From positions 62,001 to 126,000 of the forward strand of contig JAIFAC010000143.1 in assembly GCA_026545765.1 (NCBI GenBank): a DNA stretch of 64,000 nucleotides, written 5' to 3'. The DNA comes from Plantago major. Lineage: Eukaryota > Streptophyta > Magnoliopsida > Lamiales > Plantaginaceae. Both the position numbers and the translations under genes were made by a program. The notes under the pieces are model-generated. The model did not search any database, was not told the DNA's origin, and saw only the letters and a program-made list of their open reading frames with translations. The stretch's first letter is position 1; each line of letters starts with the position of its first letter. Shown piece after piece: positions 23,365 to 33,388 of the stretch.

Positions 23365-24088
23365 CATAAGTACCCTCATTTCTCAAAGAAACAACACTAC
23401 ATCCTTTTTGTCTTAAATTGGCCCCAAATTTATGAACCCCATTGTTTCTTCTCTCTCTGCCATAGATCGATTTACAGATTAGGGAAACCATTCCCGTCTT
23501 CCATCTCCATATAAATGTCGGAATAACAGGCCAGGCAAAGGATGTTATAATCCATCTGAATTGATCCGAAAAAACTGTTCTTGCAATTGGTACTCATATA
23601 AGGAAATCTATTCAGGTGTCAGTCGATTCATTTGCTTTGATCCATTTATATGTCCGTTTTTAATTCGATCAAGTCACTGTTCTTCAATTACATTCACGGC
23701 CAGTAAACGAGCTATTTTGTAACTGGAGATTACGCTCCCTGTTCTTTTTAAAAGTTTACTTTTTGTCATTTCGGGAGGTTTTTTTTAAAAGTTTAACGTT
23801 TCCTCAACTATCTCCACTTATAATTTTTTATCTCTCTTCAGGTTTTCTACCATGTCAGTCAATGTATCGACATCGACGTTATACATTCTTCAGACGCCTT
23901 AAACCGTTCTTTCTGTGTGCCTCAACCATTGCTCTGTATCGTCTTCAACCGCTATTTTTTTTAAAAACTATTAACTTTTTCAAAAAATTTTAATTATTGA
24001 AATTTTAACTTTCCTTCCCCAATCCCCACCACCACCCACCATCTTCTTCCCCACCACCAACACCGCACACCACCACCAAAATCACTGC
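23365..24088. other. Intergenic, no feature recognised
   Basis: AT-rich sequence with pyrimidine-rich runs. I see no supported gene. Confidence 0.4.
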
Positions 24089-24143
24089 CGGAGCTTCCAT
24101 GGTGGAAAAATGATCATTTTTTTTTTCCGCCATGGAAGCTCCG
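24089..24143. repeat. Inverted repeat, 22-23-bp arms
   Basis: The left arm CGGAGCTTCCATGGTGGAA and the right arm TTCCGCCATGGAAGCTCCG pair with one mismatch across a short AT-rich loop. A third partial copy (CTTCCATGGCGGAAGCTTC) follows at 24151-24169. It could fold as a hairpin in RNA. Confidence 0.75.
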
Positions 24144-24169
24144 ATCGGATCTTCCATGGCGGAAGCTTC

Positions 24170-24861
24170 AAAAAAAAAAAAAAGATCAGACTTCCACGAG
24201 CTCCGGCGATGCGTGGGAGCTCCGGATCCATGGCGAAGCTCGATCAAGCTTTTGTAAGGTTAGAGCAAAAATATTTTTAAAATATATTTAAATAATTTAA
24301 AGCGGCGTGGTAATTTGGAGCAACACGTGAAGACGACACCATGGCAACATTTAGTGCGAAAAGGTAGATTATTCGATCTCCAGTTAAAATTTTAATCTAA
24401 TGGATCAAAATAGGTGGTAGCGTTAGTCGAGCGACACTTGTTGTGGTGAAAGTTTCCACTATCTTTCCTACTTTATCTATTTTCTCTCTTACTTTTCTAT
24501 TCTCTCTCTTATATTTTACCATCTACTTATTATTTTATTACATATTTCTTAAAATTCACACAAAATCAAAAGATAAACCTTGTAAATGGACGGAGGAAGT
24601 AATTCTTTCTAAATGAGGAAGAAGGATTTCTAAAAAAAAAAAAAGAAAAAGGAAGAAGGGCATTTTTGTAACTATACAAGGTAAAAGATAATGGTATTGC
24701 TTGTATTTAATGTGTGGTGAGGATGAAATATGTACCACATGAGAAAAATATTATAACATCCTATGATTGATATTAAATATGAGGCAAATATGAGGGGGTA
24801 TTGGATGTTATGTTTATACAAGGTTGTTGAATGCTAGACAAGCCCCCGAATCCATGAAGTG
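24170..24861. other. Intergenic with a MITE-like right end
   Basis: A GGACGGAGGAAGTA end at about 24587-24600 resembles a Stowaway terminus, but no matching left end was found. No genes are seen. Confidence 0.3.
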
Positions 24862-25024
24862 CAGGGCCGAAGCCAGGATTGCACTGTGGGTGGGGCTCAA
24901 CATAAAATTTTATTTATGTGTATAAAGATCGATATTTTTTTTTGTTTGAAAAGACAAAATATTAATAAATTCATCAAATATAGCTTAATTATATTGAAAT
25001 TATCTTATTAATTAGTATTATCTT

Positions 25025-25027
<3 letters not shown>

Positions 25028-25073
<46 letters not shown>
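25028..25073. repeat. (TA)n microsatellite 1
   Basis: Perfect TA dinucleotide tract of about 46 bp, followed by AAAAGTCGAATC. Confidence 0.95.
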
Positions 25074-25077
<4 letters not shown>

Positions 25078-25148
25078 TCGAATCGTGATCCTATTAGTGA
25101 AGCAAATTCAATAAAACAACAACTTGCTGAATTTCTACCTTTCCATTT

Positions 25149-25155
<7 letters not shown>

Positions 25156-25201
<46 letters not shown>
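25156..25201. repeat. (TA)n microsatellite 2
   Basis: Second perfect TA tract of about 46 bp, followed by AAAAGTCTGG. The shared AAAAGTC edge suggests the two tracts arose by duplication. Confidence 0.95.
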
Positions 25202-25205
<4 letters not shown>

Positions 25206-25651
25206 TCTGGGGAGAAGGGTGGGAGTTAAGCCCTACCCAAGCTCCACACAACTTCGCCCCTCATGAAGCGGGATGGAGAGGTAATTACCTTATGTTCTCA
25301 TTTGAGTGAGAACTGAGAAGCCATTTTCCTCGTTGACATGTCCATCACCATTAGAAAACCTTTATCTTACCAACGCTCCACGACTAATAAAGTTTCTACA
25401 AGTCAAAAAATTAACCCTTGCATGCCTCTAATATAAGTCCTATCCAATGGTGGGACAGTGCTATAAAATCCAAACCGCTAACAGACGACGTCCTTTTCAA
25501 AATTAACTAATATCAATATCAATGTATTTTAATCATAATACATGAGCTTTAAACATATCAACATAGTTGTGGCAGTTTCACACTTTCACTTGAGTTGAGG
25601 ATTTAACATAGTTATTAACTTACTGATTGATGGCAAGAACCACAAGCATAT

Positions 25652-25877
25652 TACTCCGTCCATCCTTTTAGGTCGATAATTTGATTTTTTAGTAAACTTT
25701 AATTAATTTTGACTATAATCATAAAAATTTATATAATAAAATTTTAAAAAGTAATATTTTCAAATATATTTTTATTAAGTAATAAATTATTATATGTTAA
25801 AATCAATTCGTGTTTAAAGTTAGTTATAGTTGACTGAAAAACTCAAATGATAAACCATATAAATTACGGAGGGAGTA
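25652..25877. mobile_element. Stowaway-like MITE, degraded
   Basis: TACTCCGTCC at the left and GGAGGGAGTA at the right form inverted ends of the TACTCCCTCCGT type. The interior is about 200 bp, AT-rich and non-coding. The left end has lost a few bases. Confidence 0.5.
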
Positions 25878-26727
25878 GTACTGTTTACTTCAACCCTGAA
25901 ACTCTGATCACTCTAATGTCAATTTTTTGTACGCACGATTTCATCAGAGTTTCCAGTTTCATCACTAATTGAAGGTTGTTCATCCTATGTTGCTCTTTCT
26001 AGTGGATTCTTTGTTGTTGGATCCGTCCAACACGCTAAGGAAGTCGCATGTGAAGCACATTTCATGTAGAACACCGTTCAGAGAGTATATATATTGCACC
26101 TAATTTTAAAACACATGGACAATCTGCCCTTAAAAATTATGTATGCAGGTGAATAGCATATTACAGGGAAAAACCCTTTTACTTTAAGTAGTTAACAACT
26201 TGACGTGTGAATGTTTGTCTAGCGGTTAAAAGCAATAAAACTTGGTTAAATACACCTAAAAACATTATTTTAACATAATTTTCTTAATTTTAATCGTTAA
26301 CTAAACAATACTCATCTTCTTCCATACCTTCCTTTCTATCATATCATTCCCTCGTTTCGCCTTTGACAAATTTGAATCCACACCTACCCGTTGTTGCACA
26401 TGTATTCGTACCTACCCGTTGTGCCATAAGAGAGGATATTTGTTTGTAACAAAATTTTGACCTATAGGCTGGTAGTGGATAACCATATCTAGTGGATGTA
26501 ACTTCTTGAAAAATGTCCAGACCCCGTTGCCGGTAATTAAGACCTTCGAAATTAAAGAAATGGGTAGAGGATGTACTTGGTCTTTTTTGGAGAATTTTTT
26601 GAAGTGTATTAAACATATAAAATTGTCCAAAATTTTCCCCAAAAAATCGAATTCGTTATTACCAAAGTCAAAATCAAAACAAATACAAAATCGTCTAACA
26701 ATATATACCACATCACTTTTCTAATAT
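25878..26727. other. Intergenic, no feature recognised
   Basis: AT-rich DNA. Short frames at 26344-26711 in both strands overlap each other and show no family features. Confidence 0.4.
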
Positions 26728-26783
26728 ACCTGCGGATGAAGAAATGGCCGGTTTTAAAACCGGCCATTTCTTCATCCGCAGGT
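26728..26783. repeat. Perfect 56-bp palindrome
   Basis: Every base from 26728 to 26755 is complementary to its mirror in 26756-26783, with no spacer. The centre is CCGGTTTTAAAACCGG. It is followed by a T-rich run. Perfect spacer-free palindromes of this length are uncommon in genomes because they extrude and are lost. Confidence 0.95.
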
Positions 26784-27070
26784 TTTTTTTTCTTTTTTTT
26801 TTTTTTAGTGTCTAAACGTCGGAATTTGAACATGGTTCCCTTCTTGAAAGTTGTAGCTCTTGGTCTTATCTATGCGTGGACACCAAGATCAGGTCAATCG
26901 GAGTTCATGTGAGAAATTTATGGCCAAAATACCAAGGCTGCTCCATCATAGTTCGAAGTTCGCGCGCTTTCACTTAAACGGCTCTAAAATATCCGTCCGA
27001 ACTCCGAATCCACTTCCGTTTTGACCGATCAACTCCGTTTTCAACCACCTTTCAGGTCTTGGATTGTATA

Positions 27071-27276
27071 AACGAAATATTTTCTGATTTTTTTAAAAAA
27101 AATTTCCGATTTATGTCTAGTGTTGTTATTTTGTGTTCGATCGTGCATGTTAATGTTTTTGTGTTTGCGTAAACGAAATATTTTCCGAAATTTTTTATTT
27201 ATTTAATTTTTCCGAATTATGTTTAGTGTTGTTATTTTGTGTTCGATCGTGCATGTTAACATTTTTGTATTTGCGT
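27071..27276. repeat. Tandem duplication, ~101-bp unit x2
   Basis: AACGAAATATTTTC...GTGTTCGATCGTGCATG...TTTGCGTAA occurs at 27071-27171 and 27172-27276, differing at a handful of bases. Non-coding. Confidence 0.85.
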
Positions 27277-27497
27277 AAACGTGCGTTTCGATTTTTCGTT
27301 AAGTTTATAAGATTTTTTTTGAATTAAGGGCATTTTGGTCAATTTACAAGTATTTTGTGTTGCGTTTAACGAAAATTGTGTTGCGTTTAACATTGATGTA
27401 TTTTTGAAACAAACAAAAAACCATAGCGCGTGTTTGGCATTAAACTGAACTTTAAAAATTAAATTCAACTCGAGTTGAATTGTGGACTTGAGGAATA

Positions 27498-27696
27498 CTC
27501 CCTCCGTCCCAGTTTTATTTATCCGTATTCCGTTTTGATCCGTTCCAAATTCAATTACCCATTCCTTTAATGGAAAATCTCTCTCATACTTTATTCACTA
27601 TTTTTCCTACTTTATTACCATCTCTTTTACTTTATTCACTTTTTTCTTCAAACTTGTATCCGACCCCAGGGGTAATTGAAACCGGGACGGAGGAAG
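27498..27696. mobile_element. Stowaway-type MITE, 199 bp
   Basis: The ends CTCCCTCCGTCCC and GGGACGGAGGAAG are inverted repeats. TA flanks both sides (27496-27497 and 27697-27698), the Tc1/mariner target. The interior is AT-rich and non-coding. Confidence 0.75.
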
Positions 27697-27698
27697 TA

Positions 27699-28133
27699 AT
27701 AAGTAACTGGAGTTGACTTTTAAAGTTTATGTTTGGTACTAATTAGTAATATTTTGTACGGAAAATTACATAGGGCTACCCTCTTAGTGACTCCTCGCTC
27801 ATCTGAATCCGCATTAGTGGAACAATTACATATAGGTCCAAAAAATTATTTTTTGGTTGACCAGCTTTTAAGTCACAATGACTTATTTCCAAACCAAACA
27901 CAGCCTTATTCATTTTCTAACCTTTTCTAGGTTAATCAAACATTTTTTGTCACCATTCACTCCCACTCCCGCCCGCCAAAACCACACTCCTTCTTCTTCA
28001 TACAACTGCTTCCGCCATTGACGAAATTCTGCAATTATCGAACCAAAATTGACCTTCTTTGCTGGCTTTCTTCACGTATTTGCGAGTAATCGTTGGTTAT
28101 TGCACTTGTTGGCTTCGAATCGGCACTGAAAAG
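27699..28133 (+). other. Upstream region and leader of the Mutator-like gene
   Basis: Contains the presumed promoter and 5' leader of the transposase gene. A pyrimidine-rich stretch at 27960-28010 precedes the first splice donor. Terminal inverted repeats of the element were not identified. Confidence 0.4.
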
Positions 28134-29105
28134 GTATGGTTTTTAATTTTTTTTCTGATTTTCTGAAATTCATCCTTTTCTTGTGATTTTCGTGTCAAAA
28201 CCTGTTTGTATTATTACGAAAGGTGGCGTCTTTGGCTCCGATTTCACTGAAATAGGCAGTAGTGTTTAACAAAAATCGCAGATAGGGTTTATTTTTTGAA
28301 CTACTATTTGATCAATGTTCTCATACTTTTTGTTGTTTCAGTGACAATGGGAACTCTGTTTAACATACGGATTCGTTACTGCAAGGATGAGTACATGCTT
28401 ACCAATATCAACCCTTCCAGGTATTGTCATTCGAAACTGATGAATGATGTGTATAGGATTGTGTTAGATGGTGTGCAAACCACTGGATCTCTATTTTTTA
28501 GTTTGGTTACTGATATTGATGGAAGTTTTGATCGTATTGAGTTAGTAGATGATGCTAGTGTTAGGAGGATGTTTGAGTCTAATATGAAACATATGGAAGT
28601 AGAACTGCACTTAGAGATTAGTGATGTTGAGCCTTTAGCTCTGGATATGTCTGCTACTAAAAGAAGAAGAGTTGATGATGATGTGGATGTTGAGTACATA
28701 CCTCCTAGGGAATTTCAGCAAGACAGTACTAATGCTAGAAGGAGGTTGTTTAGGCAGAGGAGTTGTAAACCAAGACCACCCACCAGTCCTCCCAATTACC
28801 CCCCACACCCCCCACACCCCCCAGCTTTTGTTGATTTAACAGAAGATGATGGAGATATACCTCCACCTCCTCTTACTCAAGAAACACAACCAACCCCAGA
28901 ATCTCCTAAAACTCCAAGAGCTTCAAATAAAGCCAACCCTTCTCCAGCTCCTAGTCCTTACATACCTCAACATCATGAACCAACCCCTCAGAAATCTTTT
29001 GTTGATCAACCTGTTGTGGGTGATGCTGAGTTTGAAGATTTGTTGGAGAGGATCTTCCAAGAGAACCTACCAACTAGTAAGGTAGCTAGTAAGGTAGCTT
29101 ATGAT

Positions 29106-29220
29106 GAAATTAGTAAGGTGGCAAAAGAAGTAGTTGTTGATGAAAGTAGTAAGGTGGCAGAAGAAGTAGTTGTTGATGAAAGTAGTAAGGTGGCTGAAGA
29201 AGTACTTGTTGAGGAGTGGG
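29106..29220 (+). repeat. 36-bp coding tandem repeat in the transposase linker
   Basis: GATGAAAGTAGTAAGGTGGC-type units about 36 bp long encode repeated DESSKVAEEVVV. Three copies lie in a row, the first diverged. It lengthens the acidic linker between the N-terminal and DNA-binding domains. Confidence 0.8.
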
Positions 29221-31214
29221 TTGATGATGAGGATGACATAAGAGAGGAGAGGGATAAGATGAAGGAGAAGATTCTTGTTGCTGAGAGACTGAAAGGGAAG
29301 ATTGTTGAGAGTGAGTGATGATCCAAGCTTCCATGTTGCTGAATATGCTATGGAGATTGAGTCTGAAGTTGATGGTTGTGAGTATGAGAATGAGCAGGTG
29401 CCTATACAAAAAAATAAGAATGCAGAACCAATTGAGGAAGAGGCATTTGTGGAGAGTGATGGTGAAAGGGATGCTAGGGATGCATTTGGTTGGCAGTATG
29501 AGGCACCTGATAATGAGTATATGTATGACAGTGAGGATGAAGCAATAGGCTTTAAGAGGTGTAAGAAGGCTGACTGGGAGTCTGACAATGGGGAGAATGG
29601 AGCAAATGGGAGTGGGGAGCAAAACCAAACTACATAAACTGAAACTGAAAATGTTGAGACTGCAAATGTTGAGACTGAGACTGCAAATACAAATGATGCT
29701 GCAGAATTTGATGACCTGGACCCTAACTTTGAGTATGAGAGTGAGGATATTAATGACTTGAGTGATGAAGGTGGATTGGTGACGAATTTAATGAGAACAA
29801 TCAGCTGTGGGATAGGGAGTTTAAAGAAGGAGATGTATTTGCAAGTGTGAAAGAGCTAAGGCAGAGGGTTAAAGAGTATGTGTTGAAGGTAGGGTTTCAT
29901 TTGGTTAGGGTAAAAAATGATAGTGCTAGATACACTGTACATTGTGGAGGTAAAGGTTGTTCATGGAGGCTTCATGCAGGTATATTTCCAAACTCAGTAA
30001 CTCCAAAGTTAATTGCTAGCATTGTCAATAGTTTACTAACTAACTTTTCTACAATTTAGGTGTTTTGGATGATGAAGTCTCCTTCATGATAAGGAGTTAT
30101 CAAGGAGGACATAAATATGTTAGAAAAGTTGATCAAAGGTAGGCAGACTCCAACTGGTTAGAAACTAAGTTACTTGAGCCAATGAAGGAAACTCCTGGAA
30201 TAACAGCCAAGAAAGTTGAACCTTAGGTCAACAAGAAACTGGGAATCAAAGTGCCATACATGAGGGTTTATAGGGCTGTGCTGAAAGCCTTGGAGATATT
30301 AGGAGGCAACCCTGCAGAAGCATTTAGGTTGTCACCTAAGTACAGAGAGATGGTACTTAGGACAAATCCTGGTTCAATAGTTGTGTTAGCTGTTAAACCT
30401 GCAATTGAAAAGCCACCTCACTTTCAAAGGTTCTTCTGTGGTTTGGAGGGCCTAAAAAGGGGATTTCTAAATGGGTGCAACCCATTCCTCTTCTTTGATG
30501 GGTGTCATTTAAGGGGAAGATATGGTGGGCATCTGTTGAGTGCGCTTCTCTGAGATGCAGATTGTGGGATATTCCCAGTTGCTTGGGCTATAGTTGAGTC
30601 AGAGTGTAAAGAGTCTTGGGGCTTCTTTCTGCAATGCCTTGAGCAATTTGTTGGTCCATTTGATGCTGACAAACACTGGCATTTCATGGCAGATAGATAA
30701 AAGGTAAACATGTCATATTTATTTGTTAACTTGTTGTTTATTGATTAGTTTGTGAACTTGACTCTTAATGATTTATAAATCACAAATGCAGGGTCTAGTT
30801 CCAGTGATTGAAGAGCTAGCCCTAAATGTTGTCAATAGAAAATGTGCAAAGCACATATATGACAACTTCAAGCAAAGATGGGGCAGTGTAGACCTAAAGA
30901 AGTACTACTGGCAAGCTGCAACAGCCTACACTGCATATGGCTTTAACAAAGCAATGTTCAAGATGAAAAATGCAAGTGTTCCAGCACACAATTATTTGAT
31001 GAACATTCCTTTAGGATTTTGGGCAAGGCATGCCTTTGACCCAACTCCAAAGATAGACCACTGCACTAACAATGTTAGTGAGAGCTTCAACTCATGGGTT
31101 GAGCCTATAAGAGGATTCTTTGTTTTGAATATCATGGAGGTAAGTTTATTATTAGATCATTATGCTTTGTATTGTTTATGCTATCTGTGATCATTGTTAA
31201 CTAGGTAATTTATA

Positions 31215-31219
31215 TGTTT
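31215..31219. other. Target site duplication of element A, left
   Basis: TGTTT directly before the LTR start TGTTACGAATATCTG; identical to 63151-63155. Confidence 0.9.
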
Positions 31220-31712
31220 TGTTACGAATATCTGTTTAGATTTTGATCAGCAATCTAATGACTTATCTTAGCTCAGAAAGGTGGTTAGTACTCTTGGTTC
31301 ACTTGAACACTGTAAAAGAGGAAAATCACTAAGTATGATAGTCTAGCACATCTTGTATAGGATGTTAGGTCTCTGAATGTAATTTTTTATTTCCTTAAAG
31401 AAGATCATGAAGAATGCATCCAGCAGGAGAAGTATATTTTAAAATAAAGTTTTGAAGACTGCACGAGATTGCTGAAGACAAAGGTTATCAAATACCTATG
31501 TCTAGATATCTTTGACAAACAAGTGTTTCTCAATGAACCAGCTTTGCAAAAGATATCTGAGAACGCAAGGTTTCTGAACGAGGAAAAGTGCCCACAAACA
31601 TCTACACTCAGATACCTTGGATAAAACTATGTTTCTGGGAAACAATGTTTCAACAGGTATCTGGAGATGAGAAGGTCTCAGGAAAGGGACATCCAATGCT
31701 TCAGAAAGCGTG
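31220..31712 (+). repeat. Element A 5' LTR, first part
   Basis: Matches the first ~470 bp of the LTR at 61563, up to TTCAGAAAGCGTG, where element B begins. The start is TGTTACG instead of TGTTAGG. Confidence 0.92.
31708..31712. other. Target site duplication of element B, left
   Basis: GCGTG before the LTR of B; the right copy at 47599-47603 is GCGTA, one mismatch. The uninterrupted sequence is present in the 3' LTR of A (AAAGCGTGCATAG). Confidence 0.85.
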
Positions 31713-32425
31713 TGTTAGGAATATCTGTTTAGATTTTGATCAGCAACCTAATGACTTATCTTAGCTCAGAAAGCTGGTTAGTACTCTTGGTTCACTTGAA
31801 CACTATAAAAGAGGAAACTCACTAAGTATGATAGTCTAGCAAATCTTGTATAGGATGTTAGGTCTCGAAATGTAATTTTTATTTTCTAAAGAAGACTTCC
31901 AGCAGGAAAAGTTCAACGGATTTGAAGATCTGAAGACTGCACAAGATTGCTGAAGACAAAGGTTTTTCAGATACCTATGTCCAGATATCTTGAAGAAACA
32001 AGTGTTTCGAAACACAAGTGTTGCAAAAGATATCTCAGAATAAAAGGTTTTTGAGACGAGGAAAGTGCCCATAGATATCTACACTCAGATACCTTGGATA
32101 TAAACTATGTTTCTGAAAAAGAAAATATTTTATAACAAAGTTGTTTCAACAAATGGTATCTGGAGTTGTGATAATCGATGGAAAAGAACATGCAAAGTTT
32201 CAAAAAACTCTGATTGTATAAAGATCTCTGATACCATGCATAGTTCCATTGGCACTACAGGACAAAATATAGTACAGTGCATTAAATGCGCAGACAGAAA
32301 TGTCTGAACAAAAACGGTAGCTTCTGAAGAAGAAGACAAACTCACATAAGATTATATTCAGATATCAATAGTTTGAATTTGATTTAAGCCTAACGAATAC
32401 TATTCAAACGGCACTCAAATTCATC

Positions 32426-32433
32426 TATAAATA
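32426..32433 (+). promoter_or_regulatory. TATA box in element B 5' LTR
   Basis: TATAAATA, conserved at 46686 in the 3' LTR and at 47788 and 62209 in the LTRs of A. Likely the start of the genomic transcript, about 30 bp downstream. Confidence 0.6.
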
Positions 32434-32798
32434 TCAACACTTAGACTGCTTGAGAACACACATACCACTGAACTTACACACAAGCTCTTTCAAGCAAACT
32501 ACTTACCTTCAAGCTTTCTGTTGCGACCAAAGCTCTTGATTCTAAGTAGCACAAAAGTTCTAAGTGTCCTGATCCTTAACAAGCATTGTTATCTGTGAAG
32601 GAGTTGAACTAAGATTTCATATCTGAGATTCATTCTCTGGAACACTTACAATAGACTTGGGTCAGTAGAGAACAAGATACCATACATTGAAAAGTGTATT
32701 AAGTATACTTGATTCATAGAGCTATCTGAATAACTGAATAAGTTATTTAAGAAGCTCACCTGACAAACAAACCTAAAACCAACACTATATTCGGCGTG

Positions 32799-32945
32799 GA
32801 CTATAGGAAGTACTTAGTTTGGGAAACTAAGGAATAACTCCAAGGTTACTGAGCACAGGAAGTACTTAGCTTGGGATGCTAAGGAATAGATCAAAAAGGT
32901 TTCTGAGTACAGGAAGTACTTGGCTGTGAAAGCCGGGGAATAACT
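32799..32945 (+). repeat. Three-copy stem-loop repeat in B 5' LTR
   Basis: Three units with AGGAAGTACTT followed by hairpins: CTTAGTTT/AAACTAAG, CTTAGC/GCTAAG and GGCT/AGCC. Each is followed by GGAATA. Matching triplets lie at about 47065-47210, 48181-48320 and 62614-62760. Confidence 0.8.
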
Positions 32946-33272
32946 CAGGGGGAACACTTGGTTGGGAACCTAGTGTATTTAGGAATCAAGAGAAGATATC
33001 TGTAAGGTTAACTCATTTATCTGTCTTAGTGGATTCTAGGTCTGAGAAAGGCCGAAGTGGATTAGTTGAAGGATTACGCCACCTTCAGATACCACTATAA
33101 AAAGACTTGTGTTATTTACTTTCTGCAGTTTATTACTTGTTTTACTTATCTTGCAAAGTACTTACACACATCTTGCTGAGCACGTGCACTTATCACATAA
33201 AAGTCTTCCGTTCTCTGAAATTAAGTATCAGATATCTACACAGATATCTGAAAAACTGTGTTTATCGACAAG

Positions 33273-33284
33273 TGGTATCAGAGC
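33273..33284 (+). promoter_or_regulatory. Primer binding site of element B
   Basis: TGGTATCAGAGC is complementary to the 3' end of initiator tRNA-Met, the normal copia primer. It is two bases after the LTR end. Confidence 0.95.
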
Positions 33285-33388
33285 AGGAGGTTCCCAAGCC
33301 TTCAGCACTGAACCTAGATCCCAGATAAGTGCTCTCTAACTGCTTTTCACCTACACTGGATTCGTTTGTTTGGTGTGTTTGCTGCAGG

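Larger units (their letters stand above)
24862..25261. mobile_element. Candidate 400-bp MITE with 9-bp flanking duplication
   Basis: Left CAGGGCCGAAG...GGGTGGGGCT and right AGCCCTACCC...CTTCGCCCCT are imperfect terminal inverted repeats. CATGAAGTG (24853-24861) and CATGAAGCG (25262-25270) flank them, matching at 8 of 9 bases, as for Mutator-type elements. Two (TA)n tracts make up much of the interior. Confidence 0.4.
28134..31219 (+). pseudogene. Mutator-like transposase gene, 5' part
   Basis: A 5'-leader intron (28134-28341) ends 5 bp before the ATG at 28347 (MGTLFNIRIRY). The protein begins with a PB1-like domain (to about residue 90), then a long Pro-rich and acidic linker. A MuDR DNA-binding domain (VKEYVLKVGFHLVRVKND, about 29850-29990) follows, then the MULE DDE domain. 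The catalytic Asp is in FFDGCHLRG (30497), the second in the ADR tract (30692) and the Glu in NNVSESFNSW (31080). Introns at 29990-30059, 30704-30791 and from 31140 have good splice sites. Stops and shifts occur near 29316, 29635, 30148, 30224, 30551 (TGA) and 30698 (TAA), so the gene is dead. It would cut and rejoin its own terminal repeats. Confidence 0.88.
31713..33270 (+). repeat. Element B 5' LTR
   Basis: Starts TGTTAGGAATATCTG. It ends at TTTATCGACA and runs straight into AGTGGTATCAGAGC. Compared with the 3' LTR (45962-47598) it lacks the last 67 nt, which carry the poly-C hairpin and the terminal GGACCAACA. Confidence 0.9.

Noticed and set aside
24587-24600. GGACGGAGGAAGTA as one end of a Stowaway element
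   Set aside because: Only one end could be seen, so the element limits are not supported; mentioned only as context.
29067-29628. Long open frames on the minus strand opposite the transposase linker
   Set aside because: They mirror the repetitive acidic coding repeat on the plus strand and are rich in Ser/Leu/Thr runs. The plus strand has recognised domains on both sides.
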